A DNA stretch of 64,000 nt from JANQOH01 sp965200095 (lineage in GTDB: Bacteria; Pseudomonadota; Alphaproteobacteria; UBA7887). The notes below the pieces were generated by a model. The model was given only the letters and a program-made list of their open reading frames with translations. It was not told the DNA's origin and made no database searches. The position numbers and the translations under genes were made by a program. The DNA lies in NCBI GenBank assembly GCA_965200095.1, contig OZ241350.1, positions 1 through 64,000 on the forward strand, written 5' to 3'. This document shows, one piece after another, positions 50,912 through 59,426 of this stretch (positions are counted from its first letter, which is position 1; the number at the start of each line of letters is the position of its first letter).

Positions 50912-52339
50912 CTACCACTTGACCTGGGCGCGCAGGCCGAAAATGTCGAACTCCCTCGGGAACTCCTTCGGCTTCGACCCGTTCTCCGCTTCGGCGCGGA
51001 TGTAGTTGAATTTGAGGGCGACCCAGTTGTTCAACCACCAATTCAGGCCGAGGGTGTAGTTGGTCTCCTCGCCGCCCATGATCGTCTCGTCGTCGAGGTT
51101 GGCGTAGCTGTAGCGCCCGACCAGTTCGAGCGCGCCCATGCCGGGGCCGGCGGCGTCGAACGGATTGGCGGGCTTGACGCCGCCCCACGCCGCCTTGCGC
51201 ATGCTGTAGGGCCGGCCTTCGCCGGTGAGCACCCAGCCGGCTTGCAGATACCAGGCGTCGAAAGTCTCCTCGGTCGTCGCGCTCGGGCCGATTTCGTCGA
51301 AACCGAATCGGGCGTATTCGGCCGCGACCCATGCCGGCCTGAACCAGGCGGCGAATTCGCCCCCGACGCCGTAGCAATTTTCGCTGCTCTTGCCTTTCGC
51401 GTCGATGTGGCGGTTGGCGTCGACCCGGAATTCGGGCCGGTCCCGGAAGCGGCACGGGCCGTTCCGGTATGTTTCGGCTCCTTCGTCCTTAACCATCTGC
51501 GGTTCGGGCAGGAGCCAGCCGCTGGCGCCCAGATGCGCGCCGTATTTCTTCTCCCGCACGGGGGCGAAGGCGATCCGGCCCGCATACGACCATTGTTCGT
51601 CGCTGCCGGTGCTCGCGTCCTTGCCGAGTTTCTCGCCGAAGAGGCCGGCGCCGACCCACCACATGTCGCCGTGGGCGACCCCGCTCAGGCCGAACCGCTT
51701 GCCGCCGGCGGGGCCGACGAACAGGTTGGTCCCCAGGCTGCGCTCGATGAAGGGAATGTCGTTGGAGCTCGTCCGGTCCTCCAGGGTCAGCGGCGCCTTG
51801 TGCTGGCCGAAGGTCAGTGTCAGCGGCTTCCGGCCCTTCCAGGACACAAAGGCGGTGTCGATATCGACATCGTCGGCCGCGCTGTCGCCGCCGTCGAGCA
51901 CGATCTCGTAGCCCCAGTCCTTCATGATCCTGCCCTTGACCCCGAGCCGGGCCCGGCGAAGGTTGGAGCCGTCATTGAGCTCCAGCCCATCGGTGTCCTC
52001 GTTGTAGGCGCCGACGTCCCAGTGCGCGCGCCCGGTGACGGACATGGTGAAGTCGCCGTCCGCCGACGAGAAGGTGGGGGCGGGGCCCTTCATCTTCACC
52101 GTCGGGCCGTCGTCGGCGCGGCCCGCGGCTTCGGTTGCGGCGACAGCGGCGGCGTCCGCCGCCGCGGCGTTCGCCCGGATCTGCGATTCGAGCTGGCGCC
52201 GCAGAAGCATGAGTTCCTGCTCGAGTTCGTAGACCCTTTCCGCGAGGTCCTGTTGCGCCGCCGCCGGCGGCGCCGTGGCCGCCATGAAAGCGGCCACCGC
52301 AATCGATCCGGCGGCGTTGCGAAACATTCCGGTGTTCAT
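50912..52339 (-). CDS. OprP/OprO-type outer-membrane porin with N-terminal coiled coil
   Basis: The 475-residue protein has a signal peptide to about residue 28 (PPAAAQQD), then a short coiled coil (LAERVYELEQELMLLRRQLE) of the kind that anchors trimeric porins. The barrel has LRRARLGVKGRIMKDWGYEI, TLTFGQHKAPLTLEDRTSS and ALELVGRYSYANLDD motifs of the phosphate-selective porin O/P family and ends FGLRAQVKW. The start at 52339 gives the clean signal peptide. A second member of the same family is at 18088-19473. Confidence 0.82.
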   Translation of the reverse strand: MNTGMFRNAAGSIAVAAFMAATAPPAAAQQDLAERVYELEQELMLLRRQLESQIRANAAAADAAAVAATEAAGRADDGPTVKMKGPAPTFSSADGDFTMSVTGRAHWDVGAYNEDTDGLELNDGSNLRRARLGVKGRIMKDWGYEIVLDGGDSAADDVDIDTAFVSWKGRKPLTLTFGQHKAPLTLEDRTSSNDIPFIERSLGTNLFVGPAGGKRFGLSGVAHGDMWWVGAGLFGEKLGKDASTGSDEQWSYAGRIAFAPVREKKYGAHLGASGWLLPEPQMVKDEGAETYRNGPCRFRDRPEFRVDANRHIDAKGKSSENCYGVGGEFAAWFRPAWVAAEYARFGFDEIGPSATTEETFDAWYLQAGWVLTGEGRPYSMRKAAWGGVKPANPFDAAGPGMGALELVGRYSYANLDDETIMGGEETNYTLGLNWWLNNWVALKFNYIRAEAENGSKPKEFPREFDIFGLRAQVKW

Positions 52340-52486
52340 ACGTCCTTGCCTTTCGCTGCCTGGGCGGCGGCGTGACCTCGGCCCCCGCATCGCGCGGACT
52401 CCAGGCGCGGCGTGTTACGGTCGGGGCAAGGGTTATGTTGCGATCGCGTGACGATCGCGGATCGCGACCATGAACGGGCTGCGACG

Positions 52487-53986
52487 ATGATCCGGGCGGG
52501 CTGCGAGGTGTTGTCGGTCGCGGACATGTACCGCGCCGATGCGGCGGCGATCGCGGCCGGGACTCCCGGCATCGCGCTGATGGAGCACGCCAGCGCGGCG
52601 GTCGTTCGCGCCGTCCGGCGACGCTGGACGCCGCGCCCGACCCTGGTGCTGTGCGGACCGGGCAACAACGGAGGCGACGGCTTCGGCGCCGCCGCCGGAC
52701 TCGCCGCCGCCGGCTGGCCGGTCGCCGCGGCGCTGTGGGGCGACCGCGGGCGCCTGCGCGGCGACGCCGCGACGATGGCGCGGCGGTGGCGGGGACCGAC
52801 GCTCCCCCTGGACCCGGCCGCGGTCGGCCGATACGCGCTCGTCGTCGATGCGTTGTTCGGCGCCGGCCTGTCGCGCCCGGTCGAGGGCGCGGCGGCCGAG
52901 ACCCTGGCCGCAGTCGCCGCCTCCGGCGCGCCGACGGCGGCGGTGGACGTCCCCTCGGGCGTCGCCGGCGACACCGGCGCGGTGCTGGGAATCGCCGCGC
53001 CGGCCTGCGTCACGGTGACGTTCTGCCGCCCCAAACCGGCGCATCTCCTGATGCCGGGGCGCGGATTGTGCGGCGAGGTGGAGGTCGCCGACATCGGCAT
53101 CGGCCCCGATATCGTCGCCGCGGCCGGTCGCGCCGCGCAGGTCAACGGGCTGCCGCTGTGGCGCGCGCGCCTGCCGTCCGCGGCGCCGGAAGGGCACAAA
53201 TACGACCGCGGCCATGCGGTCGTCGTCGGGGGGGCGCGGACTACCGGCGCGGCGCGCCTCGCCGTGCGCGCGGCGTTGCGCGCCGGGGCGGGGCTGGCGA
53301 CCGTGACGGCGCCCGAGGCCGCGTTGCCCGTCTACCGGGCGTCGCTGACGGCGGCGATGACGCGGTCGCTGGCGGCATGGCGGGACCTGCTGGCCGACGC
53401 GCGCATGAACGCGTTCCTCGTCGGGCCGGGCGCCGGCGTCGATGAGCGAACCCGCGACCGCAGCCTGGATGCGCTCGCCGCCGGCAAGGCGACGGTGCTC
53501 GACGCCGACTCGCTTTCGGTCTTCGCCGACGCGCCCGGGCGGCTTTTCGCCGCGGCGCGGGGGCGGCCCTGCGTGCTGACCCCGCACGACGGCGAATATG
53601 CGCGCCTTTTCGACCTTCGCGGCGACCGCCTGAGCCGCGCGCGCGCGGCGGCGGCGCAGAGCGGCGCCGTGGTCCTCCTCAAGGGTCCCGAAACCGTCGT
53701 CGCCGCGCCGGACGGGCGCTGCGTCATCGGCGCCGACGGGCCGCCGGAACTGGCGACGGCCGGCAGCGGCGATGTCCTTGCCGGCATTGTGGTCGGGTTG
53801 CTCGCAGCGGGCGCGGCGCCCTTCGACGCCGCCTGCATGGGCGCCTGGCTGCACGCGCGGGCGGCGGCGGGGTTCGGCCCCGGCCTGATCGCCGAAGACC
53901 TCGCCGACCGTCTGCCGGCCGCGCTCGCCGCGGCGCGCCGGGAGGGCGCCGATCCGGTTCGGACGCATGTGAGAGAGGGGGCTTGA
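52487..53986 (+). CDS. nnr: bifunctional NAD(P)HX epimerase / ADP-dependent NAD(P)HX dehydratase
   Basis: The 499-residue protein is a fusion repairing hydrated NADH/NADPH. The N-terminal YjeF/NnrE domain has ALMEHASAAV, LCGPGNNGGDGFGAA and VDALFGAGL. The C-terminal ribokinase-like NnrD domain starts near 230 (GHKYDRGHAVVVGGA) and has VLTPHDGEYARLF, LLKGPETVV and the catalytic GSGDVLAGI. Start ATG 52487 gives a normal family N-terminus. A long imperfect hairpin follows its stop. Confidence 0.9.
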   Translation: MIRAGCEVLSVADMYRADAAAIAAGTPGIALMEHASAAVVRAVRRRWTPRPTLVLCGPGNNGGDGFGAAAGLAAAGWPVAAALWGDRGRLRGDAATMARRWRGPTLPLDPAAVGRYALVVDALFGAGLSRPVEGAAAETLAAVAASGAPTAAVDVPSGVAGDTGAVLGIAAPACVTVTFCRPKPAHLLMPGRGLCGEVEVADIGIGPDIVAAAGRAAQVNGLPLWRARLPSAAPEGHKYDRGHAVVVGGARTTGAARLAVRAALRAGAGLATVTAPEAALPVYRASLTAAMTRSLAAWRDLLADARMNAFLVGPGAGVDERTRDRSLDALAAGKATVLDADSLSVFADAPGRLFAAARGRPCVLTPHDGEYARLFDLRGDRLSRARAAAAQSGAVVLLKGPETVVAAPDGRCVIGADGPPELATAGSGDVLAGIVVGLLAAGAAPFDAACMGAWLHARAAAGFGPGLIAEDLADRLPAALAAARREGADPVRTHVREGA

Positions 53987-53994
53987 AGGGGGGT

Positions 53995-54044
53995 GGGGGT
54001 CTCCGAAGCTGTTTGGTGTGACGAAACAGCCGACGGAGGCCCCC
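53995..54044. repeat. 50-bp imperfect inverted repeat after nnr
   Basis: GGGGGTCTCCG and CGGAGGCCCCC arms, with a nested CTGTTT / AAACAG pair around GGTGTGACG. It may terminate nnr or be the end of the decayed transposon that follows. Confidence 0.5.
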
Positions 54045-54904
54045 ATGCAGGTTGTTGGCCTGCCGGGACAGATTATACAAGGAGCACGCCTGGCGTCGCA
54101 TCTGTGCGCCGCTGAGCGTAGCGAAGGGACGCACAGACGCGACGCCCTCGAACGCCGGAAGCAGGCCCGCACGGACGGCCCGAACGCCCGCTCGGCGGCG
54201 GCTGCATCCAGCGCCGGGGCTTCGACGCCATCGAAAGCGCCGTCGGCCGCATCCTCAAAACCCTCGTCGAAAAAGGAGCCGTCTTCCCCGTCCCCGACCT
54301 CCGCCGAAACGCCCCCCGCGCCGCACGACGCAAACGCCCCCGGGCCAGAAGGCTGCCCAAAGGGCGCAAATCCTCCCAACCCGGAGAAATCGTCCGGCTC
54401 GACACCCTCTCCATCGCCCGGACCGCAGGACGACCGACCATCAAGCGGTTCACCGCATACGACCCCGTAACCCGGTGGACATGCGCGCAAGCCCGGAGGC
54501 GCGCAACCGCTCACAACGCCAAACGCTTCTTCGACAAACTCCAGGAAGCCATGCCCTTCCCCATTCGCGCCATCCAGGTCGACGGCGGCGCCGGGTTCAA
54601 AGCCGACTTCGAACGCGAACGCCAAACCAGAGGCATCGACCTCTTCGAACTCCCGCCCCGATCCCCCAAACTCAACGGACATGTCGAGCGCAACGACGGC
54701 GCATGGAGATACGAGTTCTACGCAACATGGGACCTCCCCGACCACGACCTCGACCGAATCGACCGCCGGATCGACGCCTTCGCCGACGAGTTCAACAACT
54801 TCCGACCCCACCGGGCCCTCGACAACCGCACCCCCGCTCAATACCTTCAATCCCCGACAGCAGACGGGACCCACACCAAACACCCCACGTCTCATATGTC
54901 CTGA
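54045..54904 (+). pseudogene. decayed integrase-core (IS481-like) transposase
   Basis: The first part (from ATG 54045) reads HRRDALERRKQARTDG in one frame, a typical transposase N-terminal helix. The C-terminal part is in another frame, open from about 54180 to 54904: GRILKTLVEKGAVFPVPDLR, RFTAYDPVTRWTCA, IQVDGGAGFKADFERE, LPPRSPKLNGHVERNDGAWR and NNFRPHRALDNRTPAQYL. Catalytic DDE residues are visible in the D of VDGG and E of VERND. The middle (helix-turn-helix and first catalytic region) is deleted with a frame change, so it is not functional. Confidence 0.75.
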
Positions 54905-54918
54905 ACCAGTACACGGGG

Positions 54919-56318
54919 TGTCGAGAACAATCGGAATTGACCGGTTTAGGTACCAAACGAGTTGACCGCTTCGGTTTGGCCCGTGTTCCGGCTTCCGAGC
55001 CGGCGGCCGCCGGCTCGGAAGCCGGAACACGGGCTGGCCGCGTCGAAGCGGGTTACGCGGCTTCCTCCCTCTCGCCTTCGATGAGCCTTCCTTCCCTGTC
55101 GTAATCCGCCAGCCGGCGCGGGCCGGCGAAGACCGCCAGACCGCCATCGGGATACTCGTGCACCCGGACCCGGCTCTTCACATAGTGGCGCCGATGCATG
55201 TCCGGCGGGATCGAAAGCGTCAGACGCTTGTAGCGCACCGTGTTGTCGTTCCCCACAACCCGGTCCTCCTGCACGCACAAGATGTCCGCAAGCGCCCCCG
55301 CGCCCGCCCACGGCACGAACGCCGAACCCTCGCCTTCCGCCGGAACCGCAAACCGCGCGTTGTGCGAAGGCACAAACGCATCCCGCAGAAAGCGGTTCGC
55401 CGACACCATATCCTCGACCCCGGCAAGGCGCAGTTCCTGAGGCAAACGCTGTTGCAGCGTCCCGAACATGCGCTCCGACCGGCCCCGCGCTTGCGGCGTG
55501 TAGGCCGCGATCAAATCGATGCCCAGATGCGCAAGCGCCCGACCGACCTGCGTCGGCTTCTCCTTGTCCACCTTCCCCCCGGCCTCCGGCGTGCGCCAGT
55601 AGTGGCTCCCGCGATCCGCATAGAGCGAGCAGAACAGGCCATGCGCCTCAATCACCTCGCGCAAAGCCGAAAAACTGCTCATCGTCCCCTCCTCGGACAC
55701 GAAAAACGCCGAGTAAATCTCGCTCGTCGCATCGTCCATCGTCACAATCAGGTCCCACCAACGCCCCGAAACCCACTCATGCCGCGACCCATCCCGGTGC
55801 AGCATCATCCCGGGCAACGCACGACGCGCGCGCTTGCGACGATGCGCCCCGCGACGCGGGGCCGCGCGAACCCGGCCATGCGCCTGCAGCGTCAGACGAA
55901 CCCAGTTGTAACTCCGACCCACGCCGTGCTCCGACACCAGCTTCTCGTGGAAGTGCTTCGACGTGAAATCCCAGTAGCGCGTGTCGAACAAATCAAGCAC
56001 ACGCGCAACCTCGTCAACCGCAGCGCGACGCGACGACACACGACCGAGACGGCGGTCGTAAAGCCCCTCCGCTCCCTCCGCCTCATACCGGTCACGCCAG
56101 CGCCGGAACGTCCGCTCGCTGATGCCCAGAACCTCCGCAGCCTCCAGCTGGCTCAACGCGCCGCCGCGCGTTCGTCCGTAAACCTCCTCAAACCTCATAA
56201 GGCGTAGTCCCCGATCCTGCTCCGTCCGACCCATCCCCCAGCCCTCCACAGAACAAAAGGGGCATGATCCGGACAGAACGCCTGGTACCTACACCGGACA
56301 AATCACATGTTAGCGACA
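54919..56318 (-). mobile_element. intact 1.4-kb ISNCY-like insertion sequence
   Basis: Both ends begin TGTCG: left TGTCGAGAACAATCGGAATT (54919) and, on the complement from 56318, TGTCGCTAACATGTGATTTG. The imperfect terminal repeats extend about 36 bp to a shared TAGGTACC. The 7-bp CACGGGG at 54912-54918 recurs exactly at 56319-56325 as a target-site duplication. One transposase gene fills the element. Partial copies are at 5390-5543 and 30397-30545. Confidence 0.82.
55053..56249 (-). CDS. ISNCY-family (DDE) transposase
   Basis: The 398-residue protein has an N-terminal helix-turn-helix, ALSQLEAAEVLGISERTFRR, then a linker (EGLYDRRLG). The DDE integrase core shows MMLHRDGSRHEW (first Asp), SLYADRGSHYW (second Asp) and ARGRSERMFGTLQQRLPQEL (Glu). 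The C-terminus ends REGRLIEGEREEAA. It is full length and unbroken, so the element may still move. Translation may start at GTG 56249 or at the ATG five codons in. Confidence 0.88.
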   Translation of the reverse strand: MEGWGMGRTEQDRGLRLMRFEEVYGRTRGGALSQLEAAEVLGISERTFRRWRDRYEAEGAEGLYDRRLGRVSSRRAAVDEVARVLDLFDTRYWDFTSKHFHEKLVSEHGVGRSYNWVRLTLQAHGRVRAAPRRGAHRRKRARRALPGMMLHRDGSRHEWVSGRWWDLIVTMDDATSEIYSAFFVSEEGTMSSFSALREVIEAHGLFCSLYADRGSHYWRTPEAGGKVDKEKPTQVGRALAHLGIDLIAAYTPQARGRSERMFGTLQQRLPQELRLAGVEDMVSANRFLRDAFVPSHNARFAVPAEGEGSAFVPWAGAGALADILCVQEDRVVGNDNTVRYKRLTLSIPPDMHRRHYVKSRVRVHEYPDGGLAVFAGPRRLADYDREGRLIEGEREEAA

Positions 56319-56381
56319 CACGGGGTTGCCGCGGTCGCCGCGAGCCGGTATCGTGGCGGCGTCCTTCTCGGGGGAAACGAG

Positions 56382-56711
56382 ATGGAGAAGATCAATCCGT
56401 TCGTCGGTCTGTTCGTGGCCATCGCGGCGCTGAACGCGGGCATGTTCGTCTGGCTGCGCGCCGACATCGCCGAAGTCCGCGGGGAAATCGCGGCCGTCCG
56501 CGGGGAAATCGCCGAAGCCCGCGGGGAAATCGCCGGCAATAGCGAGCGTCTGGCGCGCATTGAGGCCGGACTTGCGGATTTGCGCGACGGGTTGTCGGTC
56601 ACCAACGAACGCATGGCGCGCATCGAAGGCACGGTCGCCGGCGCGCTCGGCAGGCCCTTCCCGGAGCGCATGGCCCGCGCCCCCGACGCCGAAGACGCTT
56701 CCGGCGGCTGA
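56382..56711 (+). CDS. 109-aa single-span membrane protein with coiled coil (paralogue 1)
   Basis: The protein has one N-terminal hydrophobic helix (PFVGLFVAIAALNAGMFVWL, residues about 5-24). Heptad-like RGEIAAVRGEIAEARGEIAG and ERLARIEAGLADLRDGL repeats follow, and it ends GRPFPERMARAPDAEDASGG. No named family recognised; small DUF1640-like or phage-type coiled-coil proteins look similar. A sister of equal length is at 58995. Its start lies 63 bp after the IS element, whose insertion left the upstream sequence CCGGTATCGTGGCGGCGTCC intact. Confidence 0.6.
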   Translation: MEKINPFVGLFVAIAALNAGMFVWLRADIAEVRGEIAAVRGEIAEARGEIAGNSERLARIEAGLADLRDGLSVTNERMARIEGTVAGALGRPFPERMARAPDAEDASGG

Positions 56712-56915
56712 ACCGCGCGCAATCCCGCGCCGGCGCCCATGCCGCGAACCGGGACGCGGGGTTGGCGCGGTCGCCGCGAGCCGGTGTAGGCGGCCAGAAA
56801 TAACCGGATTCCGGATCGGTCGCCGTCGCGGGAACGGTCGGAAATGCGGCGGATTCGGCCGGCCGAATGGGGCGGAAAACGGCGAGGCAAGCGCCGTGCA
56901 GCGGGCGTGCAGCGG

Positions 56916-57368
56916 CTATGCGGCGGGGGGCGTCCCGGGCATGGGCAGGTCGGGCTCGAATTCGCGGACGGCCTCGGTGGCGTCGTGGAGCTCCTTGATG
57001 ACGGCGTCGTAGTCGGGGTCGTCGGGCTGGGCGCCCATGGCGTCGTCGACGGCGTTGCGGAAGCGGTCGGAGGCGGCCTTGTGTTCGGGGGAGAGGGGCG
57101 GTCGCGGCGGCCACTTGTTCCAGTCGCGGCCGGCGATCTCCTCCGGGGTGAGCGGCTCGTCCGGCTCGTCGTCGTAGGCGTCGGCGTAGTAGCGGGCGTC
57201 TTGCTCGGACACGGTTTTGCGCCACCTCTTCGTGACGGGGTGATCCGGGTCGGAGAGTATGGCGTTGAGGTCCGCCTGATCCTGCACCTTCTGTTGGAAG
57301 CGCCGGGACGGCTTCGGCAGGCTGTCCCATTCGGCGAAGGCGCGTCTCGCTTCGTCGCTCACGGGCAT
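56916..57368 (-). CDS. acidic 150-aa hypothetical protein overlapping the ART-domain gene
   Basis: The protein runs PVSDEARRAFAEWDSLPKPS, LNAILSDPDHPVTKRWRKTV, then acidic stretches (ADAYDDEPDEPLTPEEIAG, AQPDDPDYDAVIKELHDATE) and a tail ending PMPGTPPAA. I do not recognise a family. The start ATG overlaps the stop of the upstream ADP-ribosyltransferase-domain gene (ATGA), so the two are co-translated. A highly acidic partner next to a toxin-like domain could be an immunity or antitoxin protein, or a phage structural accessory; both are inference. Confidence 0.6.
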   Translation of the reverse strand: MPVSDEARRAFAEWDSLPKPSRRFQQKVQDQADLNAILSDPDHPVTKRWRKTVSEQDARYYADAYDDEPDEPLTPEEIAGRDWNKWPPRPPLSPEHKAASDRFRNAVDDAMGAQPDDPDYDAVIKELHDATEAVREFEPDLPMPGTPPAA

Positions 57369-58340
57369 CAGTCGATCTCCTCCATCTCAATGTGGGTGTC
57401 ATCCCCCCGCCGTTCAACCCCCAGCACGCGGAACCGGGTGTCGGCGGTGAAGAGGACCTCCTTCTCACTGGGGTGCTGCGAATAGGGCTGCACGTCCTTC
57501 CCGTGACGGGAGTGTATCCAAAAGCGCGCGTTCCCGCTGAATGCCTTCGACGACGAGACGAAGAACGGCTCCGTGACGGCGCTCCCCGGTCGATACCTAG
57601 CGATATCGCCGGCGGACAGGCGCGCCCCTCGCCGCTTGGGGCCGGTGTCGTCCGGCAGCCTGGCGAGGGCGGCGGCCAGGGTGCGCTTGAAGTTGTCGAC
57701 GCGCTGGCGCGCCTGTGGGTCTGCGGACCGCAGGGAGCTGTTGAGCACGTGATATCCGCTGCCTGTGTAGTGCCAGACGGCGACGAGTTCGGGGTCGGTC
57801 ATGCCGTGCCGGTTGGCGTTGACGTTACGGACGCGGCGCTGGGCGGCGGAGAGGCTGCGTTTGAAGCGCTCCTCGCCGACCTCCTTGCGCCATGCGACCT
57901 CGAAGGCGGGGAGGTCGCGTGCGGCCTTGCGGGCGCGGATGGCGGCGCGGACGCGGGGGGCGATCTGCGAGTCGAGCAGGGCGGCGCGGCGCTGGAGCAG
58001 GTCGAGGATGCGGTCGGTGTCGGCCTTGTCGACGCCCTTGACGGGCTTCGCCAGGTCGCGGAAGCCGTGGGTGCCCTCGCCGAGCTTGCGGATAGCGGCG
58101 ATCTGGCGAAGCGCCTTGTGTCCGAGTTCGTCGGCGTCGGCGACGCCGGCGCGCTCGAAGACGCGGGCGTAGGCGGGGTTGATCCCGCCGGGGGCAAAGC
58201 CGTCCCACTCGCCGAGCGTTTCGAGGTCGGCCGCGCGCTTGCGGCCCTGGAGGCCGCGGAACAGCAGCGCGCCGCCCTGGTCGATGCGGGCCACGGCGTT
58301 GCGGCCCTTGCGGCTGCGGACGACGTTCTCGCCGGCTGCA
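57368..58340 (-). CDS. phage-type protein with C-terminal ADP-ribosyltransferase domain, 5'-truncated
   Basis: The open frame (308 residues from GTG 58294; the frame continues to about 58340 without a start) has an N-terminal helical part (NPAYARVFERAGVADADELG; LLQRRAALLDSQIAPRVRAA) like phage minor head proteins. The C-terminal domain fits ADPrib_exo_Tox (PF03496): AVWHYTGSGYHVLNSSLR, then FFVSSSKAFSGNARFWI and the E-x-E block SEKEVLF (E277, E279), ending RRGDDTHIEMEEID. The catalytic S-S-S and ExE elements are present, so the domain may be active. The 5' end is cut at the junction with a methylase fragment. It overlaps the acidic partner gene. Confidence 0.65.
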
Positions 58341-58656
58341 ATTCGCCCACGTGGAAAATTTGCCGTGGGAGAAATTCATCGGCCGTTACGACCGGCCCTT
58401 CACGCTCATTTACCTGGACCCACCCTATCGGGGGCACGAGCGCGACTACGGCAAGGGCGTCTTCGAACCCGCCGACTTCCCGCGCCTCGCGCAGGTGCTC
58501 GGCGCGATAAGGGGTAAATTCATCATGTCGATCAACGACACCGCCGAGAGCCGGGGACTCTTCCGTCGATTCCGAATCGACGAGGTGTTCACTCAATACA
58601 CCGCGAATGCGAAAGCGCTCCGCCGTGTCCGCGAGCTCTTGATCTCCGGCCCGTAA
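58330..58656 (+). pseudogene. C-terminal fragment of a Dam-like (D12 class) adenine methyltransferase
   Basis: The frame begins RLQFAHVENLPWEKFIGRYD, then LIYLDPPYRGHERDYGKGVF with the DPPY motif IV. KFIMSINDTAESRGLFRRF and AKALRRVRELLISGP follow, the normal end of phage Dam proteins. The N-terminal half with the AdoMet-binding FxGxG motif is missing. The left end abuts the 5'-truncated ART gene of opposite strand, so both were cut at one rearrangement junction. Confidence 0.7.
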
Positions 58657-58659
58657 CGC

Positions 58660-58694
58660 ATGACGCCCCCGGCGGCGGCCGCCGGGGGCGTCAT
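58660..58694 (+). terminator. strong hairpin after the methylase fragment
   Basis: ATGACGCCCCCGGCGG, loop CGG, then the exact complement: a 16-bp stem 4 bp after the stop. There is no T-tract behind it. Confidence 0.6.
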
Positions 58695-58714
58695 CGTCTC
58701 GCAGCGGCGCGAGA

Positions 58715-58864
58715 TCACCCGGTCATCGCGCGACGCCGTACCGCCAGCCGCGCCGCGCGGCCCGCCATCGCGTCCCGGATCGGCGCCTCATTGCGGTCAC
58801 GCCGGTTTTCCGCCCGTCGAATGCGGCGCACCGCGCCGCGCCGCTGCCGCTTCTTCGTCATCAT
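58715..58864 (-). CDS. small very basic protein (49 aa)
   Basis: The protein starts MMTKKRQRRGAVRRIRRAEN and contains about one-third Arg/Lys. An excellent ribosome site AAAGGAGG lies 5-6 bases before the first ATG at 58864, which is the main reason to believe it. No family recognised; small basic nucleic-acid-binding phage proteins look like this. It faces the methylase fragment tail to tail across the hairpin at 58660. Confidence 0.5.
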   Translation of the reverse strand: MMTKKRQRRGAVRRIRRAENRRDRNEAPIRDAMAGRAARLAVRRRAMTG

Positions 58865-58994
58865 CGCATCCTCCTTTCGTGCGACCCGGTCCCGGATACA
58901 TGCTTCCACGACGCTGGATGTCCAGTCCGCATCCGGTTATTTCTGGCCGGCTACAGCCGGTATCGTGGCGGCGTCCTTCCCGGGGGAAACGAGA

Positions 58995-59324
58995 TTGGAG
59001 AAGATCAATCCGTTCGTCGGTCTGTTCATGGCCATCGCGGAGCTGAACGCGGGCATGTTCGTCTGGCTGCGCGCCGACATCGCCGAAGTCCGCGAGGATG
59101 TCGCCGGCAATAGCGAGCGGCTGGCGCGCATTGAGGCCGTGCAGGCCGAGCATGGCGAGCGTCTGGCGCGCATCGAGGCCGGACTTGCGGATTTGCACGA
59201 CGGGTTGTCGGTCACCAACGAACGCATGGCGCGGGTCGAAGGCACGGTCGCCGGCGCGCTCGGCAGGCCCTTCCCGGAGCGCATGGCCCGCGCGCCCGAC
59301 GCCGAAGACGCTCCGGGCGGCTGA
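58995..59324 (+). CDS. 109-aa single-span membrane protein with coiled coil (paralogue 2)
   Basis: Nearly identical to the protein at 56382 in the membrane helix (FVGLFMAIAELNAGMFVWLR) and C-terminus (GRPFPERMARAPDAEDAPGG). The middle has EDVAGNSERLARIEAVQAEH instead of the RGEIA heptads, with the same total length. The start codon is TTG where paralogue 1 has ATG. The upstream CCGGTATCGTGGCGGCGTCC is shared too, so the duplicated block includes the leader. Confidence 0.6.
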   Translation: MEKINPFVGLFMAIAELNAGMFVWLRADIAEVREDVAGNSERLARIEAVQAEHGERLARIEAGLADLHDGLSVTNERMARVEGTVAGALGRPFPERMARAPDAEDAPGG

Positions 59325-59426
59325 ACCGCGCCCGCGCCGCGAACCGACACAAGCGCTTGACATTCCGCCGTCCGCGCCGTGTTATCGGCACCGAGCGATA
59401 CCTGCCATTCGTTTCCGGGCGCCGGG

